Assembly: GCF_031844705.1 (NCBI RefSeq)
Contig: NZ_CP134609.1
Location: 7,688,001-7,752,000, forward strand
Direction of reading: 5' to 3'
Length of the DNA stretch: 64,000 nucleotides
DNA from: Streptomyces sp. ITFR-16
GTDB lineage: Bacteria > Actinomycetota > Actinomycetes > Streptomycetales > Streptomycetaceae
Part shown: positions 44,585 through 53,309 of the stretch, one piece after another
Layout: the number at the start of each line of letters is the position of its first letter
How positions within the stretch are numbered: position 1 is the first letter of the stretch
Made by a program: the position numbers and the translations under genes
The notes under the pieces: generated by a model
Databases searched by the model: none
What the model saw: only the letters and a program-made list of their open reading frames with translations
What the model was told of the DNA's origin: nothing

Positions 44585-46449
44585 CCGGGGCCCCGCGCCT
44601 GGTCCCCGGTGCCCCGGCCGCCGAACCCGCGCACACCACGCACAACGCCGCACACCAGCTCCTGCGCGTTCTCAGTGCCCTGCTGCGCGAGGACGTGGCA
44701 GGGCTGCGCACCCGAGGCACCGTCCTCGACCGGGCCGACGGACCCTGGCTGCGCCTTGTCACGGGGCCCGGCCGCGCTCTCCTCCTGCCCCTGCGCAAGG
44801 ACGGCTTCCAGAGCATCTGGGCCGCCCGCCTGCCCCTCCTTCGCCAGGAGCCGGACGGTACCGACCTGGTCACCACCGACTCCGTGCTCCGCGCCCTGGC
44901 CCGGCTCGCCGCCCCTGAGGACGCCGCCGGCTACGCGGCGTTCGCCGAGGAGTGCCGCGGCGACCTCGCGGCCCGCCACCTGCACACGGCGACCCGGGCC
45001 CCGGTGCTCGCCAGGCTGGCCGACGGGCACGGCACCGACGCGGCCCACTGGCGCGGCCACACCGGATCACTGGCCTACGACACCCTGGCCGCCCGGACCG
45101 ACCATCCGGTCCATCCGGTCTCCCGAGGCCGCAAAGGACTGGGCGAGCCGGAACTGCGCGCGTACGCCCCCGAATTCCACCCTCGGTTCCCGTTGCGCTG
45201 GCTCTCGCTGCCGGCCCCGCGCGTCACCCTGGTGCCCGGACCCGGCACGGCCGCGACCGGCACGGTCCGCACCGCATCCGCCACCGGGAGCGCTCCACCG
45301 TACGCAGGGCCCGCCCCGGACGGCATCCGTCCCACTCCCGAAGAGCTCGGGCTGCCGGCCCGCCACCGCGAGGGCCACCTCCTGCTTCCCGTCCACCCGC
45401 TCACCGCCGCCGGCCCCCTGCGCGCCGCCCTGGCCGAGACGGGCCTCGCCCCGTACGCACACCTCGCCGAACGGCCGTCGCTCGACGTCGTACCGACCCT
45501 GTCCATGCGGACGGTCGCACTCGCGGGCCGTCCGGACACCCACATCAAACTCCCGCTCGCCACCGCGACCCTGGGCCTGCTCAACCGGCGTACGGTCACC
45601 CCCGGCTCCCTGCGCGACGGCGCCGCCGGACAACACCTCATCGAGGGGGTCCTGCGGCGCGAGCCACGCTTCGCCGGACGCGTCCTGCTCGCCGACGAGA
45701 CCCACTACGCCCACGCCGGACACCCACTCCTCGCCGTGCTCCACCGTCGGCAGCCCGCCGGGCTCGACGACGCAACCGTCCTCCCGCTCGCGGCACTCCT
45801 CGCGACCGCCCCGGACGGGAGGCCCGTCATCGACGGCCTCGCCGACCGCTTCCACGGCGGCGACCCGGTCGCCCTGGCCGACTCCGTCCTGACCCTGCTG
45901 TTCGACTGGCAGACGACCCTCTTCGCCCACGGCATCGCCTTGGAGTCCCACCAGCAGAACGTCTCACTCGTCCTCGGCGGCGGCACCGACGGCCCCCGCC
46001 TGCTCCTCAAGGACAACGACGGCCCGCGTGTCCGGACCCGCCGCCTGGCCGAAGCCTGGGGCTGTCCCGAACCGACGGCCGAACGCCTCGGTTTCGACGA
46101 CCGGCGGATCTGCGTCAGCGAGGACGGGCCCGTCGCCGACCTGTTCACCGCCATCACCGTCCACCTGTGCGCGGGCTCCCTGGCCTTCGGCCTGGCCGCG
46201 CACGGCACCGCACCCCTCGACCGGCTGCTCGGCCTCGTACGCGACCGGCTCGCGGAGGCGGTCGACCGCACCGCCGGCACCCGCCCGGAGGCCGCAGCTG
46301 TCCTGCGGGCCCGAGTCCTGGACGCCGCCGAGCTGCCCGTGAAGGCCATGGTGACGGCCGGCACTCTGCTGACCAAGGCGCGGTCCGGAGCCACCGACAT
46401 CAACAAGCACTACACCACAGGCCCCAACTACCTTTTGCGGAAGGCATAA
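44581..46449 (+). CDS. IucA/IucC family NIS siderophore synthetase 1
   Basis: A 622-residue NRPS-independent siderophore synthetase that adenylates a carboxylate (usually citrate or a derivative) and condenses it with an amine or alcohol. LLLPVHPLTAAGPLRAAL corresponds to the HPxHPxxK-like region in reduced form. SMRTVALAGRPDTHIKLPLATATLG, LLFDWQTTLFAHGIALESHQQNVSLVL and LLLKDNDGPRV are conserved ATP- and substrate-binding blocks. ATNINKHYT-type ending (SGATDINKHYTTGPNYLLRKA) matches the family C-terminal IucA/FhuF-like region. GTGA overlap with the ATP-grasp gene; the second synthetase follows after 6 bp. Confidence 0.93.
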   Translation: MTGAPRLVPGAPAAEPAHTTHNAAHQLLRVLSALLREDVAGLRTRGTVLDRADGPWLRLVTGPGRALLLPLRKDGFQSIWAARLPLLRQEPDGTDLVTTDSVLRALARLAAPEDAAGYAAFAEECRGDLAARHLHTATRAPVLARLADGHGTDAAHWRGHTGSLAYDTLAARTDHPVHPVSRGRKGLGEPELRAYAPEFHPRFPLRWLSLPAPRVTLVPGPGTAATGTVRTASATGSAPPYAGPAPDGIRPTPEELGLPARHREGHLLLPVHPLTAAGPLRAALAETGLAPYAHLAERPSLDVVPTLSMRTVALAGRPDTHIKLPLATATLGLLNRRTVTPGSLRDGAAGQHLIEGVLRREPRFAGRVLLADETHYAHAGHPLLAVLHRRQPAGLDDATVLPLAALLATAPDGRPVIDGLADRFHGGDPVALADSVLTLLFDWQTTLFAHGIALESHQQNVSLVLGGGTDGPRLLLKDNDGPRVRTRRLAEAWGCPEPTAERLGFDDRRICVSEDGPVADLFTAITVHLCAGSLAFGLAAHGTAPLDRLLGLVRDRLAEAVDRTAGTRPEAAAVLRARVLDAAELPVKAMVTAGTLLTKARSGATDINKHYTTGPNYLLRKA

Positions 46450-46455
46450 CCGCCG

Positions 46456-48192
46456 ATGCCCAGCACCACCACGCGCACACCGGCCCGTGCGACGTTCCTC
46501 CCCACCGCCGACGACGCGGTCGCTCACACCCTGCTCAACTGTCTGCTGCGCGAGGCCACCGCACCGGAGGACCGCACCCTCACCGACGGACGCCTCGTCG
46601 TGCGTCTGCCGCACCTGGACACCCTGCTGCGGATCGGCGTGCGCCGCACCTCCCTCCTGGGAGCCCACCGCTTCTCCGGTGCCGCCGGGCTGAGGGAGGT
46701 CTCGCGCGGCGGCGCCTGGCAGACGATCGGCTGGCAGCGGCTCGCCGAACTGGTGCACGGCGAACTGACCCTGCGCACCGGCACGGACAACGACGAGTTC
46801 CTGTCCCAGGTGGCCGCCAGCCACCGCGCCATCGCCAGCTCTCTCGTCCGCGCACCGGCCCGTACCCCGGACCAGGCCGGCGCCGGGGACCCCCTCGACG
46901 CCTACCTCGCCTCCGAACAGTCCCTGCTCCTCGGCCACCGCTTCCACCCCACACCCAAGGCACACGGCGCCGATCCCGACACCTGGGCCGCGTACGCGCC
47001 CGAGGAAGGGGCACGGTTCCCGCTGCGGCTGCTGGCGGTCCGGGACGCGTTCCTCGTCGGGGACACGGTGGAACCCGGGGGAGCGGCGGCCCTCGACCGG
47101 GCGGGCGAGGCACCTCCCGGGTACCGGCTGCTCCCCGCGCATCCCTGGCAGTTCCGCATGCTCGGCGGGCATCCCGCGCTGCGGGCCGCCCTCGCCCGCC
47201 GGGACGTGCTCGACCTGGGGTCCGCAGCGACCCCGGTCACCCCCACCGCCTCCGTGCGGACGGTCCACGACGGGACGGACTTCCTGAAGTTCAGCCTGGA
47301 CGTGCGGATCACCAACTGCCTGCGCAAGAACTCCTCGTACGAGCTCACCGGAGCCGTCGCCCTGACCCGGCTGCTCGGACCCGTCCTCGCCGACCTCGCG
47401 GCGCGCCACCCCCGGGCCGCCGTGCTCCGGGAGCCCGCCTACCGCTCGCTCGCCCTCCCCGGCGCGGACGGCCGCCCCGACCGTGCCCTCCTGGAAGGCT
47501 TCGGCGTGATCGTCCGCGAGGGCCTCACCCGTCACACCCCCGAGGGCGCCACCCCGCTCCTGGCGGCAGCCGTCGCGGACGAGTACCCGCTCGCCCCGGG
47601 TCGCGCCCTGACGCTCCTCGCGGACGCCGGGCCGGAGGAGGCCGCCGCGTGGTGGCGCCGCTACACCGCCGTGCTGATCCCTCCCGTCCTGACCGCCTTC
47701 TTCCGCCACGGGGTGGTCCTCGAACCGCACCTGCAGAACGTCGTCGTCTGTTTCGGCCCCGACGGCCTCGCGGAGCGTGCCCTCTTCCGCGACCTCGAAG
47801 GCACCAAGCTCCTGCGCAGCCACCACGCCGAGGCCCTGCGCGAGTTGCCCCACGAGGTCGCGGGCCCCCTCACGTACGACCGCGACAGGGGATGGAACCG
47901 GGTCGTCTACTGCCTGCTCGTCAATCACATCGCGGAAGTCCTCGCCGCCGTGGCCGACCTCCACCCGGAGACCGAACCCGCCCTGTGGCGGCAGGTACGC
48001 ACCGTCCTGGAGAGCAGCTCCGGCACCCTCGGCCGGCCGCGGGAACTGCGCGCGCTGCTGGCGGGCGCGCCGCTGCCCGCGAAGGCCAACCTCCTCACCC
48101 GCTGGCGCCGCTCGGCCGACCGCGACGCCGGGTACGTGCGTCTGCCGTCACCGCTGGCCCCCGCAGCCGCGAACGGCCGCCGCCCCACCTGA
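46456..48192 (+). CDS. IucA/IucC family NIS siderophore synthetase 2
   Basis: A 578-residue paralogue of the preceding gene. It has SEQSLLLGHRFHPTPKAHGA (the conserved GHxxHPxxK motif), RLLPAHPWQF, ATPVTPTASVRTV, TDFLKFSLDVRITNCLRKNS, FFRHGVVLEPHLQNVVV and FRDLEGTKLL. These are the complete IucA/IucC motifs. The more complete HPxxK motif suggests that this enzyme acts on free citrate or a related acid. Two synthetases in series normally add two amines to a prochiral dicarboxylate, as in staphyloferrin or aerobactin assembly. Confidence 0.94.
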   Translation: MPSTTTRTPARATFLPTADDAVAHTLLNCLLREATAPEDRTLTDGRLVVRLPHLDTLLRIGVRRTSLLGAHRFSGAAGLREVSRGGAWQTIGWQRLAELVHGELTLRTGTDNDEFLSQVAASHRAIASSLVRAPARTPDQAGAGDPLDAYLASEQSLLLGHRFHPTPKAHGADPDTWAAYAPEEGARFPLRLLAVRDAFLVGDTVEPGGAAALDRAGEAPPGYRLLPAHPWQFRMLGGHPALRAALARRDVLDLGSAATPVTPTASVRTVHDGTDFLKFSLDVRITNCLRKNSSYELTGAVALTRLLGPVLADLAARHPRAAVLREPAYRSLALPGADGRPDRALLEGFGVIVREGLTRHTPEGATPLLAAAVADEYPLAPGRALTLLADAGPEEAAAWWRRYTAVLIPPVLTAFFRHGVVLEPHLQNVVVCFGPDGLAERALFRDLEGTKLLRSHHAEALRELPHEVAGPLTYDRDRGWNRVVYCLLVNHIAEVLAAVADLHPETEPALWRQVRTVLESSSGTLGRPRELRALLAGAPLPAKANLLTRWRRSADRDAGYVRLPSPLAPAAANGRRPT

Positions 48193-48248
48193 CCGCGCCC
48201 CCCGTCCGGAGCCCCGCCCGCCCTACCACCGACTCGAACGGATCACCG

Positions 48249-49493
48249 GTGCCCTCGCCACTGCTCACCCCCGCCGTCCGCTCGGATGCGCGGAACCTCG
48301 CTGCCCATGAACTTCCTTGTTACGTACACGATCTGACGGACCTGCATACGCACGCCGCGGCTGTGCGCACGGCCCTTCCGCCGGAGGTGGAGCTGTACTA
48401 CGCGGCGAAGGCCAACCCCGACCCCCGGATCCTCGCCACCCTCGCCCCGTGGACGGACGGCTTCGAGGTCTCGTCCGGCGGTGAACTCGCCCACGTCCGG
48501 GCCGCCGTGCCCGGACGGCCCCTTGCCTTCTCCGGACCGGGAAAGACCCCCGCCGAACTCGCCGAGGCGCTGGCGTCCGGCGTGGAGCGCGTCCACGCCG
48601 AAAGCCTCCACGAGGTGCGGATGCTCCGTGCGCTCGCCGCGCACACCCCTGTCCCCGGCCGTCCGCCCACCCGCGTCCTGGTCCGGATCAACCCGCCCGT
48701 TCCGGACGGCACGCTGACCGGCAGCGCCCTCACCATGGGCGGCCGCCCGGCCCCCTTCGGCATGGGCCCGGAGGAGGCGTCCGAGGCACTCCGGCTGCTC
48801 ACCGACGGCGACTGCCCCGGTCTCGAAGCCGCAGGGGTGCACGCGCACCTCGCCAGCGGCCTGCCCGCCGGCGCGCTGCTGTGCGTCGCCGAGGCCGTCG
48901 TGGCGGCGGCCACCGCTCTGGCGCGGTGTCACGGGACCGCGCTGGACGAGGTGGTCCTGGGCGGCGGCATGGGCGTCGACTACACGAGCCCCGCCGACCG
49001 CTTCGACTGGGCTGCCTACGGGGCCGGGCTGGCGTCCCTCGTCGCGCGCCACCCCGGCCTGCGGCTGCGGATCGAACCCGGCCGCGCGCTGACCGCCTAC
49101 TGCGGCTGGTACGTGACCGAGGTGCTGGACGTGAAACGCAGTCACGGGCAGGACGTGGCCGTCGTCCGAGGCGGAACCCACCACCTGCGGACGCCCGCCG
49201 CCAAGGGCCACGACCAGCCGGCGGAGGTGGTGCCCGTCGAGGCATGGCCGCATCCGTGGCCGAGGCCCGCCGCGAAGGGCGGCCGGGTGACGGTCGCCGG
49301 CCAGCTCTGCACCCCGAAGGACGTGCTCACCAGCGGACTTGTCGCACCGGGGCTACGGGCGGGGGACCGGGTGGTCTTCGCGCTGGCCGGGGCCTACGCC
49401 TGGAACATCTCCCATCGCGACTTCCTGATGCACCCGCCGCCCGGCTTCCGATTCCTCGGTGGCCCAGGAACCAGAACCTCCGGAGGATGCTAA
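48249..49493 (+). CDS. PLP-dependent decarboxylase, LysA/SbnH (fold type III) family
   Basis: A 414-residue decarboxylase. The PLP-lysine motif is EVELYYAAKANPDP near residue 47. GFEVSSGGELAHV, GVHAHLASG (substituting the usual HIGSQ), VLGGGMGVDY, RIEPGRALTAYCGWYVTEVL, GQLCTPKDVL and FALAGAYAWN follow in family order, and the Cys-x-Pro/Lys-Asp active-site segment is present. Members beside NIS synthetases, such as SbnH, decarboxylate an amino-acid-citrate intermediate or make a diamine. GTG at 48249 is the best start, 56 bp after the previous stop; an exact ribosome site is weak. The last gene of the NIS operon. Confidence 0.9.
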   Translation: MPSPLLTPAVRSDARNLAAHELPCYVHDLTDLHTHAAAVRTALPPEVELYYAAKANPDPRILATLAPWTDGFEVSSGGELAHVRAAVPGRPLAFSGPGKTPAELAEALASGVERVHAESLHEVRMLRALAAHTPVPGRPPTRVLVRINPPVPDGTLTGSALTMGGRPAPFGMGPEEASEALRLLTDGDCPGLEAAGVHAHLASGLPAGALLCVAEAVVAAATALARCHGTALDEVVLGGGMGVDYTSPADRFDWAAYGAGLASLVARHPGLRLRIEPGRALTAYCGWYVTEVLDVKRSHGQDVAVVRGGTHHLRTPAAKGHDQPAEVVPVEAWPHPWPRPAAKGGRVTVAGQLCTPKDVLTSGLVAPGLRAGDRVVFALAGAYAWNISHRDFLMHPPPGFRFLGGPGTRTSGGC

Positions 49494-49494
49494 G

Positions 49495-49513
49495 TTAGGC
49501 AAGCCTAACCTAA
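49495..49513. promoter_or_regulatory. Iron box 6, abutting a ribosome-binding site
   Basis: TTAGGCAAGCCTAACCTAA matches 16 of 19 consensus positions. Its last bases run into AAGGAG, the ribosome site of the DUF2470 gene at 49523, and its first base lies 2 bp after the decarboxylase stop. Confidence 0.9.
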
Positions 49514-49522
49514 GGAGTTGAG

Positions 49523-50239
49523 ATGGTCTTCGCCCGTCCCCGCACCGCCGAGCTCTCCCACGCGGAGCGGATCCGCTCCGTCGTCGCCGCTTCGGACTCG
49601 CTCAGCCTGACCACCGTCGGTGCGTCCTACGACCTCATCGCCATGCACACGGTCGAGGACGGACGGCTCGTGCTCCGCGTGCCGGACGACACGCCGCTCG
49701 CCGCCGAGATGGTCTGTGCACCGCGCGGTGCGCTCGGAGCGCTCGTGGAGTTCACGGACATCTCGCCCGTGCGGGCGCGCGACCGGGTCCGTGCCCGGAT
49801 CTCGCTCTCCGGCTGGCTCGCCCCGTCGGGCGGCCGGGACGGAAACGTCATCCCCCTCCAGCTGGACCCGGGGCGCGCCTGCATCCAGTGGGACGGGCGC
49901 ATGCACCACGTGGGCCTCGACGAGGTGTTCCGCGCGGAGCCGGACGCGCTCGCGCTCCAGGAGGCGCCCATGCTCGCCCATCTCGAGGACGGCCACCGGG
50001 ACGTGGTCGCCCGGCTCGCCCGGCTGGCCGCGCCCGACGTCCGGCGTGGAGTCGTCGACGTACGTCCGTACGCGATGGACCGTTACGGGTTCACCCTGCG
50101 CTACGAGTACGCCCAGGGGCACCGTGACGCCCGCCTCCTCTTCCCGACCGCCGTCAGCGACGCCACGGAGGTGGGGTGCCAGGTCGAGGCGCTGCTCGCG
50201 CAGGCCCGGAAGTGCCGAGGGGCCGCCCACCGGCCCTGA
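49523..50239 (+). CDS. DUF2470 / HugZ-like haem-type protein
   Basis: A 238-residue protein. The N-terminal two thirds resemble the split-barrel pyridoxamine-phosphate-oxidase-like fold, with AERIRSVVAASDSLSLTTVG at the front. The C-terminal third (PYAMDRYGFTLRYEYAQGHRDARLLFP, then ATEVGCQVEALLAQAR) is a DUF2470 domain. The combination is that of HugZ/HutZ-like haem-utilisation proteins. AAGGAG precedes the ATG, and iron box 6 sits directly upstream, so it should be induced by iron limitation. Related proteins commonly follow siderophore genes in Streptomyces; a role in haem iron release or iron homeostasis is inferred, not shown. Confidence 0.8.
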   Translation: MVFARPRTAELSHAERIRSVVAASDSLSLTTVGASYDLIAMHTVEDGRLVLRVPDDTPLAAEMVCAPRGALGALVEFTDISPVRARDRVRARISLSGWLAPSGGRDGNVIPLQLDPGRACIQWDGRMHHVGLDEVFRAEPDALALQEAPMLAHLEDGHRDVVARLARLAAPDVRRGVVDVRPYAMDRYGFTLRYEYAQGHRDARLLFPTAVSDATEVGCQVEALLAQARKCRGAAHRP

Positions 50240-50529
50240 GCCCTCGCGGCGCCGGATCGGCTCGGCCCGTCGTCGCTCCGGACCCGGAGCCTGTCCGGAT
50301 TGCGGACCGCCCGTCTCCGGCCGGCACGCTCGCCGCTGATGGCGAACACGGCCGCCGCCACCGTGACGCACGACGCCGCGCTCCATGTCGCGCCGCGAGT
50401 CCCGTAACGGCCGGCCGAGCCCCATGTGGGGGAGTCCGCGCGTGTGCGGCGGCGCTGTCCGGGCAACTGGCGGATATTGGACTCTCGGCGGTCCCGCGGT
50501 GTGCGGCCGCCCCGGACGAGGAGGCTGCC

Positions 50530-52137
50530 GTGACGACCCCCGCCGCATCGGACGACCCCGGAGGCAGGAAGCAGGGCCCGGGCGGCGGAGGGGGTGACCG
50601 GGGCCGCGACCCGCGCGACGAGGCCGCTGCGCCCGGCGACTCCGGGCTCGGCACCATCACCACGGCGGTACCCGCCCGGCTCGACCGGCTGCCCTGGTCG
50701 CGCTGGCACTGGATGATCGTCATCGGCCTCGGCACAGTGTGGATCCTGGACGGCCTCGAAGTGACGACGGTCGGCAACATCGCGAGCCGGCTGTCCGAGG
50801 ACGGCTCCGGACTGGACATCACCTCCGCCCAGGTCACCGGTCTCGCCGCGGCCCTCTACGTGGCGGGCGCCTGTTCGGGCGCGCTGTTCTTCGGCTGGCT
50901 CACCGACCGCTTCGGCCGCAAGAAGCTGTTCATGGTGACGCTCGCCGTCTATCTCGCCGCGACCGCGATGACCGCCCTGTCGTTCAGCGCGTGGTGGTTC
51001 TTCCTCTTCCGCTTCCTCACCGGATTCGGCATCGGCGGCGAGTACGCGGCCATCAACTCGGCCATCGACGAACTGATCCCCTCCAAGTACCGGGGCCGGG
51101 TCGACCTCATCATCAACGGCAGCTACTGGCTGGGCGCGGTCGGCGGGGCGCTGCTGTCCATCGTCATGCTGAACACGGACTACTTCCCGAAGGACCTCGG
51201 CTGGCGGCTCACCTTCGCCCTCGGTGTCGTACTGGGCCTCGTGATCCTGCTCGTACGCCGGCATGTGCCGGAGAGCCCGCGGTGGCAGTTCATCCACGGC
51301 CACGGCGAGGACGCGGACAGGCTCGTCGGCTCCGTCGAGCGGGAGATCGAGGAGGAGAAGCACGAGAAGCTGCCCCCTCCGGCCGGTGAGATCACCATCC
51401 ATGAGCGCAAGAGCATCGGCTTCGGGCTCATCGCGAAGACCGTCTTCCGCAGCTACCCCAAGCGGGCAGTGCTCGGCCTCTCCCTCTTCATCGGGCAGGC
51501 CTTCCTCTACAACGCGATCACCTTCGGCTTCGGCGCGATCCTCACCACCTTCTACGATGTCCAGAGCGGCCACACGGGCTACTACTTCGCCGTGATCGCG
51601 GCCGGCAACTTCGTCGGCCCGCTCGTCCTCGGCAAGCTGTTCGACACCATCGGACGCCGCATCATGATCGCCGGTACGTACATCGTGCCGGGCATCCTGC
51701 TGTTCGTTACGGCCTGGCTCTTCGACCGGGGCTCGCTCACCGCCAACACCCTCACCGCGTGCTGGTGCGTCGTGCTGTTCTTCGCCTCGGCCGGGGCGAG
51801 CAGCGCCTATCTGACGGTCTCCGAGGTCTTCCCGATGGAGACCAGGGCGATGGCGATCGCCTTCTTCTACGCGGTCGGTACGGCCGTCGGCGGTATCAGC
51901 GGCCCGCTCATCTTCGCCGACCTCACGGAATCGGGCGTACGCGGCGACACCGCCCTCGCCTTCAGTATCGGCGCGGCGCTGATGTGCGCGGCGGGCATCG
52001 TCGCGGCCTTTCTCGCGGTCAACGCCGAGCAGCGCTCCCTGGAGGACATCGCGAAGCCGCTCTCCCAGACGGACGGCGACGACAGCGGCGGATCCGGCGG
52101 TACGGTGCCGGCGGCCGGTACCGAGGGTGGTCGCTGA
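50530..52137 (+). CDS. MFS transporter, sugar/metabolite:H+ symporter type
   Basis: A 535-residue protein with twelve predicted membrane helices. A disordered, Gly-rich N-terminal tail of about 55 residues precedes RWHWMIVIGLGTVWILDGLEVTTVG. Motif A is GWLTDRFGRKKLF, and FRFLTGFGIGGEYAAINSAIDELIPSKYRGRVD is the MHS/SLC22-like signature (shown in pieces). A second FDTIGRRIMI motif lies in the C-terminal half. GAGGAGG precedes the GTG. The substrate is unknown. No iron box is seen in the 290-bp gap before it, so it is probably independent of the siderophore locus. Confidence 0.85.
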   Translation: MTTPAASDDPGGRKQGPGGGGGDRGRDPRDEAAAPGDSGLGTITTAVPARLDRLPWSRWHWMIVIGLGTVWILDGLEVTTVGNIASRLSEDGSGLDITSAQVTGLAAALYVAGACSGALFFGWLTDRFGRKKLFMVTLAVYLAATAMTALSFSAWWFFLFRFLTGFGIGGEYAAINSAIDELIPSKYRGRVDLIINGSYWLGAVGGALLSIVMLNTDYFPKDLGWRLTFALGVVLGLVILLVRRHVPESPRWQFIHGHGEDADRLVGSVEREIEEEKHEKLPPPAGEITIHERKSIGFGLIAKTVFRSYPKRAVLGLSLFIGQAFLYNAITFGFGAILTTFYDVQSGHTGYYFAVIAAGNFVGPLVLGKLFDTIGRRIMIAGTYIVPGILLFVTAWLFDRGSLTANTLTACWCVVLFFASAGASSAYLTVSEVFPMETRAMAIAFFYAVGTAVGGISGPLIFADLTESGVRGDTALAFSIGAALMCAAGIVAAFLAVNAEQRSLEDIAKPLSQTDGDDSGGSGGTVPAAGTEGGR

Positions 52138-52168
52138 GGGCGGCCACCGAGGCCGGCGGGTACTGCCG

Positions 52169-52438
52169 TCAGCCGCCGCGCCGGGCGGCCGCCCCCGGCG
52201 GGATCAGCCGCAGAGCGAGCAGACCGCCGACGCCGGGAACGAGGGCGACGGCTCTTGCGGCCGTCGTCACAAAGCCCGTGCGCCACGTCCCCACCACGAC
52301 GAACAGGTAGGCGCAGCCGTGGAGGGGTCCCATCAGGGCGGAGACGGGGGCGAGGTGGGCGGTGACGAGGTTGATTAGCATGACGAGCAGCGATACCAGC
52401 TCGGCATGTGCCGCGATGCGCAGGGCGCGGTGGTCCAT
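52169..52438 (-). CDS. DUF3817-like small membrane protein
   Basis: An 89-residue protein with three hydrophobic segments. HAELVSLLVMLINLVTAHL and MGPLHGCAYLFVVVG contain the EL/GPLHG pattern of DUF3817 membrane proteins. The ATG (52436-52438) lies 2 bp after the stop of the upstream gene on the same strand, so the two are probably cotranscribed. The function is unknown. Confidence 0.7.
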   Translation of the reverse strand: MDHRALRIAAHAELVSLLVMLINLVTAHLAPVSALMGPLHGCAYLFVVVGTWRTGFVTTAARAVALVPGVGGLLALRLIPPGAAARRGG

Positions 52439-52440
52439 CG

Positions 52441-52896
52441 TCAGGCCCCCGTGGTGGAGCCGGGGCGGACGATCATCAGGACCGTGACCGTCGCCCACAG
52501 CAGGTTGAAGACGCCGGTGAGCAGGGCGAGGCGGCCGGCCGAGCCGGACACGGAGGCCCGGCCGGCGCCGAGAGCCGCCTCCTGGGCGGGCAGGATCAGC
52601 AGGGCCAGCACGGCGGCCGCCGCTGCGGTCAGCACGATCGAGGCGATCAGCCACCCGCTGCCCAGGACCCCGAGACTGCCGGCCGTGGCGAACCCGAAGA
52701 CGGGAACCGCCATGCCGACGGCCGCGTAGACACGGCAGATGCGGTGGAGGATCCGAAGCGGGGTGAGCGCCTCGGCGCCATCCGGATCGCTGTGGGCGCG
52801 GCGCAGCGCCCTCGGGAACATGCCGGCCGCGACGGTCACCGGACCGATCGTCAGCACGGCGGCCAGCACATGCAGGGAGAGGAACAGCTTCGTCAC
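52441..52896 (-). CDS. DUF2269-like integral membrane protein
   Basis: A 151-residue protein with four membrane segments: LFLSLHVLAAVLTIGPVTVAAGM, AAVGMAVPVFGFATAG, GWLIASIVLTAAAAAVLALLIL and LLTGVFNLLWATVTVLMIV. The N-terminal FLSLHVLAAVLTIGP resembles DUF2269 proteins. It is paired with the following DUF3817-like gene. No functional assignment is possible. Confidence 0.65.
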   Translation of the reverse strand: MTKLFLSLHVLAAVLTIGPVTVAAGMFPRALRRAHSDPDGAEALTPLRILHRICRVYAAVGMAVPVFGFATAGSLGVLGSGWLIASIVLTAAAAAVLALLILPAQEAALGAGRASVSGSAGRLALLTGVFNLLWATVTVLMIVRPGSTTGA

Positions 52897-52899
52897 GGG

Positions 52900-53220
52900 T
52901 CAGCGCTCCACGTGCGCCGGGACGGTACGGCGTCGGCCGCTGACCGCCGAGGCCGGAAGGCGGCCCGCCCGCGCGGTGCCGGTCAGGGTGTCGCCGTCGA
53001 CGGTCACGGCGAAGGCGAGGTTCAGGCGCAGGGGTTTGGTGACGGCCTGCCGCCAGCTGAGCCGGTCGCCTTCGAGGGCGACATCGGTGAGCGGGACGTC
53101 CTGACCGGCCCCGTGGGCGGACCCGGTCAGGACACCGCCCCGGCGGCGGAGTTCGGTCACGGCTCGGATCTTGCCGATGGGGGTGGCGACGGACAGGTCC
53201 CAGGTGCCTTCGACGGACAT
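52900..53220 (-). CDS. Small lipocalin-like conserved protein
   Basis: A 106-residue soluble protein, MSVEGTWDLSVATPIGKI at the front, with alternating short strands (VTELRRRGGVLTGSAHG, LEGDRLSWRQAVTKPL, LAFAVTVDGDTLTGTARAG). The pattern resembles bacterial proteins built of one or two lipocalin/calycin-like sheets. AAGGAAG lies about 10 nt before the ATG. It sits 3 bp before the membrane gene pair on the same strand and downstream of the DJ-1-like gene, so it may belong to that operon. Confidence 0.65.
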   Translation of the reverse strand: MSVEGTWDLSVATPIGKIRAVTELRRRGGVLTGSAHGAGQDVPLTDVALEGDRLSWRQAVTKPLRLNLAFAVTVDGDTLTGTARAGRLPASAVSGRRRTVPAHVER

Positions 53221-53309
53221 GGTGAGGTGCTTCCTTGGGGTGCGGTACGGGTCAACGGTGCCGTACGGGTCAGGGGTCAACGGTCGTGGCTGCGGTGGCG
53301 GGCGTGAGG

